DNA of 64,000 bases from Ochrobactrum sp. RH2CCR150 (GCA_014138095.1 JACGXE010000001.1:248001-312000), one strand, 5' to 3'. Positions 45,728-56,351 are shown, counted from the stretch's first letter. Numbers and translations: made by a program. Notes: generated by a model not told the origin, from the letters alone.

Positions 45728-46450
45728 ATGCCGTCTCAGCATACCGTTCGTTCCTACGATGAGGAACTGAAGTTTCTCACCCACAAGATCGCCGAAATGG
45801 GCGGACATGCGGAACGTATGGTCGAACAGTCGGTCGCCGCTATCGTCAATGCGGACAACGCCCTTGCCCAGCGCGTCATTTCAGACGACCTGATCCTGGA
45901 CGCCAGCGAACGCGAAATCGACGACAAGGCCGTGATGATCATCGCCAAGCGTCAGCCGATGGCTGTCGATCTGCGCGAGATTATCGGTTCGATCCGCATC
46001 TCCGCCGATCTGGAGCGCGTTGGCGATCTGGGCAAGAACATTGCCAAGCGCGTTGCCGCCGTTTCGGAGTCCCGCCAGCCGGTCAAGCTCTATCGCGGTC
46101 TTGAAACCCTGGCCGAACTGGCGCTGACCCAGCTCAAGGACGTGCTCGACGCCTATGCGTCGCGCTCGGTGCAGCAGATCAATATCGTGCGTGATCGCGA
46201 TGATGAGATCGACGCCATGTACACCTCGCTGTTCCGCGAGCTGCTCACCTATATGATGGAAGATCCGCGCAATATTTCGGCCTGCACGCATCTTCTGTTC
46301 TGCGCCAAGAATATCGAGCGCATCGGCGACCATGCGACCAACATCGCGGAAACCGTCTATTACATCGTGACCGGCCTGCAGATGCCTGCCGAACGACCGA
46401 AAGAAGACCTGAGCCACGGCATTGTCGTGGATGAGGCACGCAAGCCCTGA
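45728..46450 (+). CDS. phoU: phosphate signalling protein PhoU
   Basis: A 240-residue regulator that links PstSCAB to the PhoR/PhoB pair and represses the Pho response when phosphate is plentiful. It shows the two PhoU repeats of three helices, each with the (E/D)xxxD metal motif: LRLILASE-like DLILDASEREIDDKA near 55 and FCAKNIERIGDHATNIAE near 195. Cytosolic. It lies between pstB and phoB, as in most rhizobia. Confidence 0.96.
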   Translation: MPSQHTVRSYDEELKFLTHKIAEMGGHAERMVEQSVAAIVNADNALAQRVISDDLILDASEREIDDKAVMIIAKRQPMAVDLREIIGSIRISADLERVGDLGKNIAKRVAAVSESRQPVKLYRGLETLAELALTQLKDVLDAYASRSVQQINIVRDRDDEIDAMYTSLFRELLTYMMEDPRNISACTHLLFCAKNIERIGDHATNIAETVYYIVTGLQMPAERPKEDLSHGIVVDEARKP

Positions 46451-46462
46451 GTAAGCGCTGCG

Positions 46463-46504
46463 TTTGGAGCACATCAGGACGGCTTTGCCGAAAGGTGCTC
46501 CAAA
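46463..46504 (+). other. stem-loop between phoU and phoB
   Basis: TTTGGAGCAC (46463-46472) and GTGCTCCAAA (46495-46504), exact 10-bp arms, with an inner CGGC/GCCG. It could cause partial termination before phoB. Confidence 0.5.
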
Positions 46505-46595
46505 TGCGGTGGAGAATGAGTGAATAGCGCGGCGGCACGCGGTCGATAGGGGGACGTGTATCTTCCGCTCGCCGGATTTTAATAGGGAATATTGG

Positions 46596-47282
46596 ATGTC
46601 ACAGGTACCCAAAATCGCTGTGGTGGAAGACGAAGAAGCGCTGAGCGTTCTGCTGCGCTACAATCTTGAGGCCGAAGGCTATCAGGTGGATACGATGCTA
46701 CGCGGCGACGAGGCTGAAATCGCGCTGCGCGAGAACGTACCGGATCTTCTCATCCTCGATTGGATGCTTCCTGGCGTATCCGGCATCGAATTGTGCCGCC
46801 GTCTGCGCCAGTGGCCGGAGACGGAACGTTTGCCGGTCATCATGCTGACCGCCCGCGGTGAGGAAAGCGAACGCGTTCGCGGCTTGAGCGTCGGCGCCGA
46901 CGATTACGTGGTGAAGCCGTTCTCGACCCCTGAGCTTCTGGCCCGCGTCAAGGCCATGCTGCGCCGCGCTAATCCAAGCCTGCTGTCGCATGTGCTGAAG
47001 GTGGGCGATCTGGTGCTCGACCGCCAGCAGCATCGCGTTTACCGCAAGGAAAAGGAAGTCCGTCTTGGACCGACGGAGTTCCGTTTGCTCGAATATTTCA
47101 TGATGTCGCCGGGCCGCGTTTTTTCGCGCAGCCAGCTTCTCGATGGTGTCTGGGGACCGGACATCTATGTCGATGATCGCACTGTCGACGTCCATGTCGG
47201 ACGCCTGCGCAAGGCTATCAACTTGGGTCGCGCGCTTGATCCGATCCGCACGGTACGCGGCGCCGGTTATTCTTTCGGCTGA
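46596..47282 (+). CDS. phoB: phosphate response regulator PhoB
   Basis: A 228-residue OmpR-family activator of the Pho regulon. Receiver domain 1-120: acidic pocket EDEEAL (11-16), phosphorylated Asp55 (LILDWMLPG), Lys in VVKPFS. DNA-binding winged helix 130-228: LRLGPTEFRLLEYFM-like segment and DDRTVDVHVGRLRKAI. The partner kinase phoR is not in this window. The PHO box before pstS is a natural target. Confidence 0.96.
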   Translation: MSQVPKIAVVEDEEALSVLLRYNLEAEGYQVDTMLRGDEAEIALRENVPDLLILDWMLPGVSGIELCRRLRQWPETERLPVIMLTARGEESERVRGLSVGADDYVVKPFSTPELLARVKAMLRRANPSLLSHVLKVGDLVLDRQQHRVYRKEKEVRLGPTEFRLLEYFMMSPGRVFSRSQLLDGVWGPDIYVDDRTVDVHVGRLRKAINLGRALDPIRTVRGAGYSFG

Positions 47283-47308
47283 TCGAACTTTAATAAAAAC
47301 TGCTCTTT

Positions 47309-47340
47309 GAGCCCGTCTTTCGGGACCGAAAGGCGGGCTC
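47309..47340 (+). terminator. stem-loop after phoB
   Basis: GAGCCCG...CGGGCTC with inner CTTTCGG/CCGAAAG, about 15 bp with one wobble, 26 bp after the phoB stop. Weak U-run. Confidence 0.6.
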
Positions 47341-47634
47341 GATCACTTTTGGCCGTGCCCGTTTTGCCAGTTGCCTGCGCCACCCGATTCGGCCAGATGA
47401 GGCGCTGAAAAGGCCTAAAATGGCCGATCTCACGGAATGTTACGCATCTTGCATCAAAGTTGAAGGAACCGGCGCAGGACTTGCTAAAACAGTTACGCCG
47501 CAGATTTTCCCAATCGGATGAAGCAAGATATATCAAAATTTTACAGCAGTTGCGAATTAAGGCAGCGATGTGGCCTGTATTGCGGAACTATCATTTCCAT
47601 CAAATCAAAGGTTTATCTCTTTTCTGTAGGTTCA

Positions 47635-47649
47635 TTAAGAAACTATTAA
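47635..47649 (+). promoter_or_regulatory. CtrA-type box before the cell-wall hydrolase
   Basis: TTAAGAAACTATTAA, an exact TTAA-N7-TTAA, about 270 bp upstream of the presumed start. CtrA binding is inferred. Confidence 0.45.
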
Positions 47650-47920
47650 TAGTTTTGAATGGTTTGTGAGGGCAATTACGCTCATGATTCGGGTTTCATT
47701 TGTGGCCGTTTCGATGGTTTCAGCAATTTCGGAATTTGACCCATTGCCTTTTTTTGGCCTAAAAATTCCAAAACCTTGAAGAAGACGAGCGACGGCAGGT
47801 TGTTTGATTTTTGATCTTCGCCTGCTTTGACTTGCACCGCAGCTAGACCCGTACTGGTCATTATTGGCCTTCGGATCGACTGCTTCAGTTAAGGGTCCTG
47901 AATATGAGACTGAGCCGTTG

Positions 47921-48871
47921 ACGCGCGCTGGTAATTGGAAGCTGCCTGTATTGGCAGGACTGCTCGTAGCGCCCTTCGTAGTGACGGGCTGCACGACGAC
48001 CGGCACCACAGCCAAGACTGAGAAGACGGCGGCCGCAAGCCACGTCAAGTCGGTTAACGGCGTCAAGACCTATACCTACACGGCGAAGGACAAGGAGTGC
48101 CTTGAGCGCGCAATGTTCTTCGAATCGAATCGTTCCAGCCCTGATGGTCTGATGGCCGTTGGTACGGTCGTCATGAACCGCCTCGCATCGGGCCGTTATC
48201 CGGATACGATTTGTGGCGTTGTCGGTCAGAAGAACCAGTTTGCACCAGGCGTTCTCAGCCGCAGGATGGAATCGGGCAAGCTGCCCGACGTTCAGGCTGC
48301 TGCTGACGCCGTGCTAAAGGGCCAGCGCCATCCGAAGCTGAAGAACGCCATGTTCTTCCACACGGCTGGTCTGTCATTCCCGTATAACAACATGCATTAC
48401 GTGCTGGTTGCCGGTGGTAATTCTTTCTACGAGAAGCGCAATCGCGACGGCTCGTTGCAGAACCCGGTGCCGCAGGAGCCATACAATCTGGCTCTCGCCT
48501 ATTCGCCGCAGTCGCCATCCACGCCGCAAGATCCGTCTTATGACGTAACGCTGCCGCAGGCCGGTCCAGTGCCGGAAGCAGCGCCCACCGTACAGGTTGC
48601 GCTGGCGGATGCCGCAAAGATGGAAACCTCTATACGGGGCAGCGGCCTTGGTCCGCAGGCACGTGGCAATCGGCTCTCGCACCAGAATGGCATAGCGACA
48701 GCACAGGTACAGCCACAGATTCAGCAGGTCGCGTCCTACCAGCCGCAATTCGATACGTCGGCCCCTGCAAGCCAGCCGCAAACGCTCGGCTATGCTGCGG
48801 CAGACCAAAAGCAGGCCGATGCAATCGGCGCGCTGCTTCTGTCGCAGGATCGTCCAGAAACGCCTCTATAA
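47921..48871 (+). CDS. SleB-type cell-wall hydrolase lipoprotein
   Basis: Residues after a lipoprotein signal (WKLPVLAGLLVAPFVVTGC, cysteine at the lipobox) form a SleB domain: ECLERAMFFESNRSSPDGLMAVGTVVMNRLAS..., QFAPGVLSRRME, AMFFHTAGL. It is expected to cut peptidoglycan at the envelope. The C-terminal 110 residues are rich in Gln/Pro/Ala and look like a spacer. The frame opens at TTG 47864; I prefer the TTG at 47921. An ATG at 47904 reads MRLSR then a stop, which could mean a one-base frameshift near the start. Confidence 0.75.
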   Translation, partial: TRAGNWKLPVLAGLLVAPFVVTGCTTTGTTAKTEKTAAASHVKSVNGVKTYTYTAKDKECLERAMFFESNRSSPDGLMAVGTVVMNRLASGRYPDTICGVVGQKNQFAPGVLSRRMESGKLPDVQAAADAVLKGQRHPKLKNAMFFHTAGLSFPYNNMHYVLVAGGNSFYEKRNRDGSLQNPVPQEPYNLALAYSPQSPSTPQDPSYDVTLPQAGPVPEAAPTVQVALADAAKMETSIRGSGLGPQARGNRLSHQNGIATAQVQPQIQQVASYQPQFDTSAPASQPQTLGYAAADQKQADAIGALLLSQDRPETPL

Positions 48872-48951
48872 GTTGATTTAAACAGCTTCGGTGCGGGCTG
48901 ATCTTTTCGATTGGCCCGCATTTTTCATTTGAGCCCCGCAATCTGCCGCAA

Positions 48952-49224
48952 TTAGCGGGGGCGAACCACGACCGGACGATAGATCGGCTGATAGAGCATG
49001 ATTGGCCGGTCGTAAAAATCGACGCGGTTCTCCCAGGCGCGGCGATCTGCGCGGCGGTCGAGATCGAGACGCATCAGGCAATTGGCAAATGCTTCGGTCT
49101 GCGGCTTGAACCCATAGCCCCGGCAGGTCCGTTCATCGGCAGCGCGGCGCTCTTCCGGTGTCATGGTGACACAACCGGCCAGCAGGCCTGCAAGTCCCAA
49201 TAATACAAGCGCTTTCGTGTTCAT
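48952..49224 (-). CDS. small lipoprotein of unknown function
   Basis: A 90-residue protein. MNTKALVLLGLAGLLAGC is a lipoprotein signal with the lipobox cysteine at residue 18. The rest contains RTCRGYGFKPQTEAFANCLMRLD, where two cysteines could form a disulfide, and a positively charged tail ending in YRPVVVRPR. I do not recognise a family with confidence. It is convergent with the SleB gene and divergent from the M29 aminopeptidase. Confidence 0.7.
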   Translation of the reverse strand: MNTKALVLLGLAGLLAGCVTMTPEERRAADERTCRGYGFKPQTEAFANCLMRLDLDRRADRRAWENRVDFYDRPIMLYQPIYRPVVVRPR

Positions 49225-49396
49225 TCTCTTTGCTTTCCATATTGCTGACCGCAGTATCCAGTATAGACCATATCCTGAAAAGAACGTGGTTTAATTGCGC
49301 CATCTGATAAACTGGCGGCGAGTGTACAGAAGTGATTCTTTCATGACGCCCCCTTTCTCGAGGGAGGCGCTTTCGCATCAAAGAGGTCCGCAGCCC

Positions 49397-50650
49397 ATGG
49401 CTCACGATATGCAAAATCCCGTCATCGATCCGGTAAAGCTCGAACGTCTGGCTGAAGTGGCCGTCCGCGTCGGCCTGCAATTGCGCGAGGGGCAAGATCT
49501 GATCATCACGGCGCCTGTTGTTGCCTTGCCGCTGGTTCGACTGATTGCCAAACATGCCTATAAGGCGGGCGCGGGTCTGGTGACGCCGTTCTTCGCCGAT
49601 GATCAGATTGCACTGGCTCGCTATGAAAATGCGCCGGATGCAAGCTTCGACCGTGCTTCGACCTGGCTTTATGAGGGCATGGCCAAGGCTTATTCCGAAG
49701 GTGCGGCGCGTCTGGCGATTGCTGCCGACAATCCGATGCTTCTGTCCAGCCAGGACGCCGCCAAGGTCTCGCGCGCCAATCGCGCCAACTCCAAAGCCTA
49801 TCAGCCAGCGCTGGAAAAGATCGCCGGTTTCGACATCAACTGGAACATCGTTTCCTATCCGAATGCGGCATGGGCGCAGCTCATGTTCCCGAATGAGCCG
49901 GAAGAGGTGGCGACCCGCAAGCTGGCGGAGGCCATCTTCGCCGCTTCGCGTGTGGATGTCGAAGATCCGATTGGCGCGTGGGCTGCGCATAATGCAGCAC
50001 TTCGCACCCGCACACGCTTTCTGAACGGCAAGGCCTATAGCGCCCTGAACTTCAAGGGGCCGGGCACGGATCTGACCGTTGGGCTTGCAGACGGCCACGA
50101 GTGGCACGGCGGCGCATCGACCGCCAAGAACGGCATTACCTGCAATCCGAATATTCCGACGGAAGAGGTTTTCACCACGCCGCATGCATTGCGTGTCGAT
50201 GGCTATGTCGCCAGCACCAAGCCGCTCTCGCATCAGGGCACGCTGATCGAAAACATCGCAGTGCGTTTCGAGGCGGGCCGTATCGTCGAAGCCAAGGCGA
50301 CCCGCGGCGAAGAAGTGCTGTCGAAAGTGCTTGATACGGATGAAGGCGCGCGCAGGCTGGGTGAAGTGGCGCTGGTGCCGCATTCCTCGCCAATCTCGCA
50401 AAGCGGCCTCTTGTTCTACAACACGCTCTTCGATGAAAATGCGGCGAGCCATATCGCGCTTGGCCAGTGCTATTCCAAGTGCTTCATCGACGGGGCCAAG
50501 CTGACGCCCGAACAGATCAAGGCGCAGGGCGGCAATTCCAGCCTCATCCATATCGACTGGATGATCGGTTCCGGTGAAATCGATGTCGACGGCATCAAGC
50601 CCGATGGCAGCCGCGAGCCGGTGATGCGTCGCGGCGAATGGGCCAGCTAA
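49397..50650 (+). CDS. M29-family aminopeptidase (thermophilic aminopeptidase-like)
   Basis: A 417-residue cytosolic metallo-aminopeptidase. It begins VGLQLREGQDLIITAPVVALPLVRLIAKHAYKAGA and carries the M29 metal-binding regions NIPTEEVFTTPHALRVDGYVASTKPL, EARGEEVL-like GRIVEAKATRGEEVLSK, and LGQCYSKCFIDG. Removes N-terminal residues from peptides; specificity unknown. The start at 49397 (MAHDMQNP) has GAGG upstream; an ATG 12 bp later is an alternative. A bidirectional terminator follows. Confidence 0.9.
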   Translation: MAHDMQNPVIDPVKLERLAEVAVRVGLQLREGQDLIITAPVVALPLVRLIAKHAYKAGAGLVTPFFADDQIALARYENAPDASFDRASTWLYEGMAKAYSEGAARLAIAADNPMLLSSQDAAKVSRANRANSKAYQPALEKIAGFDINWNIVSYPNAAWAQLMFPNEPEEVATRKLAEAIFAASRVDVEDPIGAWAAHNAALRTRTRFLNGKAYSALNFKGPGTDLTVGLADGHEWHGGASTAKNGITCNPNIPTEEVFTTPHALRVDGYVASTKPLSHQGTLIENIAVRFEAGRIVEAKATRGEEVLSKVLDTDEGARRLGEVALVPHSSPISQSGLLFYNTLFDENAASHIALGQCYSKCFIDGAKLTPEQIKAQGGNSSLIHIDWMIGSGEIDVDGIKPDGSREPVMRRGEWAS

Positions 50651-50670
50651 GAGCTGGCTAGCAGAAATTG

Positions 50671-50698
50671 AAAAGGCCGGGATTTTTCCCGGCCTTTT
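50671..50698. terminator. bidirectional terminator
   Basis: AAAAGGCCGGGA-TTTT-TCCCGGCCTTTT, 12-bp arms. It ends the aminopeptidase gene on the plus strand and dps on the minus strand. Confidence 0.92.
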
Positions 50699-50721
50699 GT
50701 TTGACTGTTTGAGGGTAAGCC

Positions 50722-51219
50722 TCAGTTCTTTTCCTGCACATGGGCTTCGAGGAACCAAAGCGCCTTGTCCAGCGAGCGTGATGCGGCGGTGAAAATATCC
50801 GCCGTGTTGTCGTCGCCCGCTTCGTCCGAATCCTTGATCGATTTGCGCAGCAGGTTGGCGACATCGCCATAGCGCTCGATCAGTGCGCCCAGATGGTCGT
50901 GAACCGCATAAATATCGGTCGGATAAGGCTTCAGTTTCGTGTCCTTCACGACGATCTGCGATGTGCCATAGGCGGTGCCGCCGAGCTGAACCGCACGTTC
51001 TGCAATCGTGTCGACATGATCGTCGAGTTCGGTCCTGAAACCGTCGAGCATTTCGTGCACTGCGATAAATTGCGGGCCCTTGAGGTTCCAATGCGCCTGC
51101 TTGGTGATCAGCGCAAGATCGATGGTCGCAGCCAGATTTTCATTCAACAGCGCGATCATGGTCGTCTTGGTATTGGAAGGAAGATCGTTGCGGGTTGCAT
51201 GCGTCGACTTATTGGACAT
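50722..51219 (-). CDS. dps: Dps-family iron-storage/DNA-protection protein
   Basis: A 165-residue ferritin-like protein that forms dodecamers, oxidises Fe(II) with H2O2 and protects DNA. Ferroxidase residues are in [12 protein letters not shown] and [21 protein letters not shown]. The C-terminal helices follow the usual order. The start MSNKSTH at 51219 has GAGGA 8 bp upstream. Transcription is probably stress-linked; a 5' palindrome lies at 51361-51386 between this gene and tsaB. Confidence 0.94.
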   Translation of the reverse strand: MSNKSTHATRNDLPSNTKTTMIALLNENLAATIDLALITKQAHWNLKGPQFIAVHEMLDGFRTELDDHVDTIAERAVQLGGTAYGTSQIVVKDTKLKPYPTDIYAVHDHLGALIERYGDVANLLRKSIKDSDEAGDDNTADIFTAASRSLDKALWFLEAHVQEKN

Positions 51220-51543
51220 TTTATCCTCATATCCTTTGCACAATCAGGCGCGAGCGATTGGCCAGCTCGCAGCGATTGGGGAAATCGCCAGCGTGGGGGC
51301 GGTCGAAAGGACGCACAAACGGCACCGTCAAATCTGTAAAAGGCCCGTATTGCAGCAAAACTTGCTGTTGCAAAGGCAACAACAAGACCTTCCCGCACCC
51401 GGCGAGATAACGCCTGCCGGGGGATTTTGTTCCGCAGGAAATGCCGAAAATTGCAAGCACCGCTGCGCGTTGACAATGATTTGGTATCAGCTTCGTCACG
51501 GTTAGACTTGTCGCGGGGCCAATTCTCATTTACCCGGAAGTGC
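51220..51543. other. divergent intergenic region between dps and tsaB
   Basis: About 320 bp. CTTGCTGTTGC-AAAG-GCAACAACAAG (51361-51386) is an imperfect palindrome about 140 bp from the dps start, a possible operator. Nothing else is clear. Confidence 0.45.
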
Positions 51544-52233
51544 ATGAAGATACTCGCCCTTGATACCGCCGCTTCCTATTGCGCCGCAGCCGTCTACGAC
51601 GCTGACGGTGATGTCGTTCTCGCTCAGGTCAGCGAGAATATCGGCAAGGGGCATGCGGAAGTGCTGATGGATTATGTCGGGCGCGCGTTGGCAGAAGCAG
51701 GCGTCGCGATAAAAGACATCGACCGTGTGGCGGTAAACATCGGCCCCGGTTCTTTCACGGGCGTTCGCATCGGTGTTTCGGCGGCGCGCGGTTTTGCACT
51801 GGCGCTCAAGTGTCCGTCGATTGGCGTCACGACATTCGAGGCGCTGGCTGAAGAGACGCTTGCACAAGTGCCGGGCAAGCCGGTGACAATCCTGCTCGAC
51901 GCGCATCGCGGCGAGATTTATGCGCAGACATTCGACGCCAATGGCGCTGCCCTGTCCAAGCCATCGGTTCTGTCGCGGGAAGAAGCGGAAGCTTTTGCAG
52001 GCAATGCGCCCCTCGAAACCGTACTGGCCGGATCGGCAGCACGATCAATCAACGAGGCTTTGGGTGACAAGTTTGCGCTCGGTCCCGTCGAACCGACCGC
52101 TGCTATTGCCACTTTCGCCCGTCTGGCAGCCACGCGCACACCCGGTGATGCGCCGAAGCCGCTTTATATGCGTGGCCCAGATGCCAAGCCGCAAGTTGGG
52201 TTTGCATTGCCACGCAGGCAGGCCGGAGAATAG
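51544..52233 (+). CDS. tsaB: tRNA threonylcarbamoyladenosine biosynthesis protein TsaB
   Basis: A 229-residue ASKHA-fold partner of TsaD in making the t6A modification of tRNAs that read ANN codons. It begins MKILALDTAASYCAAAVYDADG and has NIGPGSFTGVRIGVSAARGFALAL near residue 65-88, as is typical. It starts a compact plus-strand run tsaB-rimI-plsC-miaB, spacing 3-90 bp. Confidence 0.94.
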   Translation: MKILALDTAASYCAAAVYDADGDVVLAQVSENIGKGHAEVLMDYVGRALAEAGVAIKDIDRVAVNIGPGSFTGVRIGVSAARGFALALKCPSIGVTTFEALAEETLAQVPGKPVTILLDAHRGEIYAQTFDANGAALSKPSVLSREEAEAFAGNAPLETVLAGSAARSINEALGDKFALGPVEPTAAIATFARLAATRTPGDAPKPLYMRGPDAKPQVGFALPRRQAGE

Positions 52234-52236
52234 CCG

Positions 52237-52737
52237 ATGATGGGCTTGCCATTCGGTCGCTTCGGACGCCGACAGGTTTCAGTGGAAGCGCTCAGCGCGC
52301 AGGACAGTCATGCGATCCAGCGCATTCATGCTGTTGCCTTTCATCATGGCTGGAGTTCTGACGATTTCCGCTCGCTGATCGCGCAGGATACGGTTTTCGG
52401 CTTTGTCGCCCGTGCGCAAGGCAAGCCCAATGACGCCTGCGGCTTCGTGCTGGCGCGGCTGGTGGCCGGTGAGGCGGAAATCCTCACCATCGCGGTTTCT
52501 CGCGATGTGCAGCGGCAGGGTGTCGGTCGCGCGCTGATGGATGCGGTGTTGCGCTATCTCTATCAGGAACGGGCGGAAACGCTGTTTCTTGAAGTCGATG
52601 AAGCCAATATCGCTGCGCAGGCGTTGTATCGGCGTCTCGGGTTCCAGAAAGTCGGCGATCGTCCGGCCTATTACGAAACCGCCAATGGACGCTCGGCAGC
52701 GCTCGTTCTGCGGCGCGATCTGAAGAGACCGCAATGA
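52237..52737 (+). CDS. rimI: GNAT acetyltransferase RimI
   Basis: A 166-residue GNAT fold that acetylates the N-terminus of ribosomal protein S18. Motif A: ILTIAVSRDVQRQGVGRALMDAVL (acetyl-CoA loop QRQGVGR), then LEVDEANIAAQALYRRLGF. It begins 3 bp after tsaB and overlaps the plsC start by 4 bp. An N-terminal part (1-30) is longer than in E. coli RimI. Confidence 0.88.
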   Translation: MMGLPFGRFGRRQVSVEALSAQDSHAIQRIHAVAFHHGWSSDDFRSLIAQDTVFGFVARAQGKPNDACGFVLARLVAGEAEILTIAVSRDVQRQGVGRALMDAVLRYLYQERAETLFLEVDEANIAAQALYRRLGFQKVGDRPAYYETANGRSAALVLRRDLKRPQ

Positions 52738-53537
52738 TCGGCGCGATCCGGGTCTTTCTCGTTCTCGCGGCCATGGTCATGCTGAGCCTGTCGCTGATCC
52801 CGGTCCAGTATGTGTTTCTCAAGCTCAAAAACGGTTGGAAACGCAGCCTGCCCAACACGTTCCACCGCATGATTGCGCGGCTGTTCGGCTTTCGGGTGCG
52901 CACAGTTGGCGAAATGCATCGCGGTCGCCCGTTGTTGCTGGTCGCCAATCATACGTCGTGGAGCGATATTGTTGTTTTGTCCTCGGTCGGGCAGGTGTCC
53001 TTTATCGCCAAGTCAGAGGTGCGCAACTGGCCGATTTTCGGCATGTTCGCTGTTCTGCAGCGGACTGTTTTTGTCGAGCGCGAGCGGCGCGGCAAAACCG
53101 GCGAACAAACGTCAGAAATTGCGACACGGATGAGCGAGGGAGATGCGATGGTGCTGTTTCCCGAAGGCACGACATCCGATGGCAATCGGGTCTTGCCGTT
53201 CAAGACCGCACTTTTCGGCGCAGCCCATGCGGCGATCAAGGAAGCCGGTGTGCCGGAAGTGCTGGTCCAGCCGGTCGCCATTGCCTATACCGGCGTGCAT
53301 GGCATGGCCATGGGGCGTTACTTTCGCCCGATTGCATCCTGGCCGGGTGATGTCGAGCTAATGCCGCATCTGAAAGGCATCCTGCGCGAAGGCGCTATCG
53401 ATGTTGAAATCCGCTTCGGCGAGCCGATGGTTGTCACGGCGGCGACAGACCGCAAGATGCTGGCTCGCACCATGGAAGGCCGGGTGAGGGCGCTTCTGCA
53501 AAGTGCTCTTCTGGGGCGCGAGATTGCCGACGATTAG
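52734..53537 (+). CDS. plsC: 1-acyl-sn-glycerol-3-phosphate acyltransferase (PlsC-like)
   Basis: A 267-residue inner-membrane acyltransferase for phosphatidic acid synthesis. N-terminal helix (about 5-25), the HX4D site NHTSWSD with His73 and Asp78, and FPEGTTSDGNRVLPFK near 144-159 are the catalytic and substrate motifs. The start ATG overlaps the rimI stop by 4 bp. A homologue adding ornithine or other lipid acyl groups (OlsA-like) is an alternative. Confidence 0.88.
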   Translation: MIGAIRVFLVLAAMVMLSLSLIPVQYVFLKLKNGWKRSLPNTFHRMIARLFGFRVRTVGEMHRGRPLLLVANHTSWSDIVVLSSVGQVSFIAKSEVRNWPIFGMFAVLQRTVFVERERRGKTGEQTSEIATRMSEGDAMVLFPEGTTSDGNRVLPFKTALFGAAHAAIKEAGVPEVLVQPVAIAYTGVHGMAMGRYFRPIASWPGDVELMPHLKGILREGAIDVEIRFGEPMVVTAATDRKMLARTMEGRVRALLQSALLGREIADD

Positions 53538-53628
53538 TGCGCGGCTTTGCGCTCGAAAATGCGAAAGCGAAAAAGCCGATCAGTTTGTCACCTTCCAATG
53601 CGGCGACAAAAGCTGTAGATAGCCCCGC

Positions 53629-55029
<1,401 letters not shown>

Positions 55030-55147
55030 AGGCATGATACCGTTCAGGCAGATGTTTCGGCGCTTGAGTCTCGCGCCGATAATCCTGTCGGGCCGATGAT
55101 CCCGTCGGAACTGTGATTGCAATGCGTGAACTCTTGAGGAGATACGG

Positions 55148-56221
55148 TTGAGCGCCACGGAAAAGCTGAGACCTGCCAAGCCAACCACTCTAACGCAAAA
55201 AAGCCCGACTACCGGGGCCTCGGATATGGCCCATATCGTGCTCACTTTCGAGAACAACCGCCTGGCCAGTGCGCTTTACGGTCAGTTCGACGAAAATCTG
55301 GCACGTATCGAGCAAAAACTCGGTGTCGATGTTCGCTCCAAGGGCAACCAACTCTCGATCCGGGGCGAACCAACCGCGACCGAACAGGCGCGCCGCACGC
55401 TCGATCATCTTTATGAAACCGTGCAGAAAGGTCATGAACTGACGGCATCGGATGTCGATGGCGCCTTGCGCATGGCCATTGCGGCTGATGATCAGCTGGA
55501 TCTGCCGACGATGGAAAACAAGGGCAAGCTATCCGCCGCCCAGATTTCCACGCGCAAGAAGACGATCTTCGCGCGCACGCCGACACAGGACGCCTATATG
55601 CGGGCGCTCGACCGTTCCGAACTGGTGTTCGGTGTCGGTCCCGCCGGTACGGGCAAAACCTATCTGGCCGTCGCCCACGCAGCCATGCTGCTGGAACGCG
55701 GTCTGGTGGAGCGGATCATCCTTTCCCGCCCGGCTGTTGAAGCGGGTGAGCGCCTGGGCTTTCTGCCGGGTGACATGAAGGAAAAGGTCGATCCCTACCT
55801 GCGACCGCTCTATGACGCGCTTTACGACATGATGCCCGCCGACAAGGTCGAGCGTGCTATCACTGCAGGCGTCATTGAAATCGCGCCGCTGGCCTTCATG
55901 CGCGGGCGCACGCTGGCCCATTCGGCAGTCATTCTCGATGAAGCGCAGAACACGACATCCATGCAGATGAAAATGTTCCTGACGCGTCTTGGTGAAGGAT
56001 CGCGGATGATCGTGACGGGCGATCCAAGCCAGATCGATCTTCCACCCGGTCAGAAATCCGGGCTTGTCGAAGCGCTTCGCGTGCTGGACGATGTGGAAAG
56101 CGTCATCAAGGTGCGGTTCACCCAGAAAGACGTGGTGCGGCATCCGCTGGTGGCGGCAATCGTCAACGCCTATGACCGCGATGCCAAAACGCATGTCCAG
56201 CAGCCGGTTCGTCCGGAATAG
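55148..56221 (+). CDS. phoH: PhoH-like RNA/ATP-binding protein
   Basis: A 357-residue protein with a short N-terminal KH-like part (about 30-95) and a PhoH P-loop ATPase domain. Walker A is GPAGTGKT (164-171), Walker B VILDEAQN. TTG at 55148 is the start, after GAGGAG at 55136-55141; an ATG 78 bp later has no ribosome site. Next to ybeY, as in many bacteria, and likely tied to RNA processing. The gene name is historical and does not show a role in phosphate. Confidence 0.93.
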   Translation: MSATEKLRPAKPTTLTQKSPTTGASDMAHIVLTFENNRLASALYGQFDENLARIEQKLGVDVRSKGNQLSIRGEPTATEQARRTLDHLYETVQKGHELTASDVDGALRMAIAADDQLDLPTMENKGKLSAAQISTRKKTIFARTPTQDAYMRALDRSELVFGVGPAGTGKTYLAVAHAAMLLERGLVERIILSRPAVEAGERLGFLPGDMKEKVDPYLRPLYDALYDMMPADKVERAITAGVIEIAPLAFMRGRTLAHSAVILDEAQNTTSMQMKMFLTRLGEGSRMIVTGDPSQIDLPPGQKSGLVEALRVLDDVESVIKVRFTQKDVVRHPLVAAIVNAYDRDAKTHVQQPVRPE

Positions 56222-56351
56222 GGGCCAAGGACTTGTAATTGGTCGTCAGAATGACGATCTAAAAAAATGCTGTCTGCCTTTTTGGGGCAGACGGCTTTCG
56301 AACAACTGAAAGGACGAAGCGGCTTGCTGTCAGGGGAAGCCGCCGCAGAAC

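Larger units (their letters stand above)
47283..47920. other. 638-bp region between phoB and the cell-wall hydrolase
   Basis: Holds the phoB stem-loop (47309-47340) and a TTAA-N7-TTAA site (47635-47649). No convincing gene. ORFs present here (for example 47460-47669) lack ribosome sites and conservation. Confidence 0.5.

Noticed and set aside
49133-51091. 652-codon open frame across the lipoprotein, aminopeptidase and dps region
   Set aside because: It covers parts of three real genes on other frames or strands, with no ribosome site and no recognisable domain.
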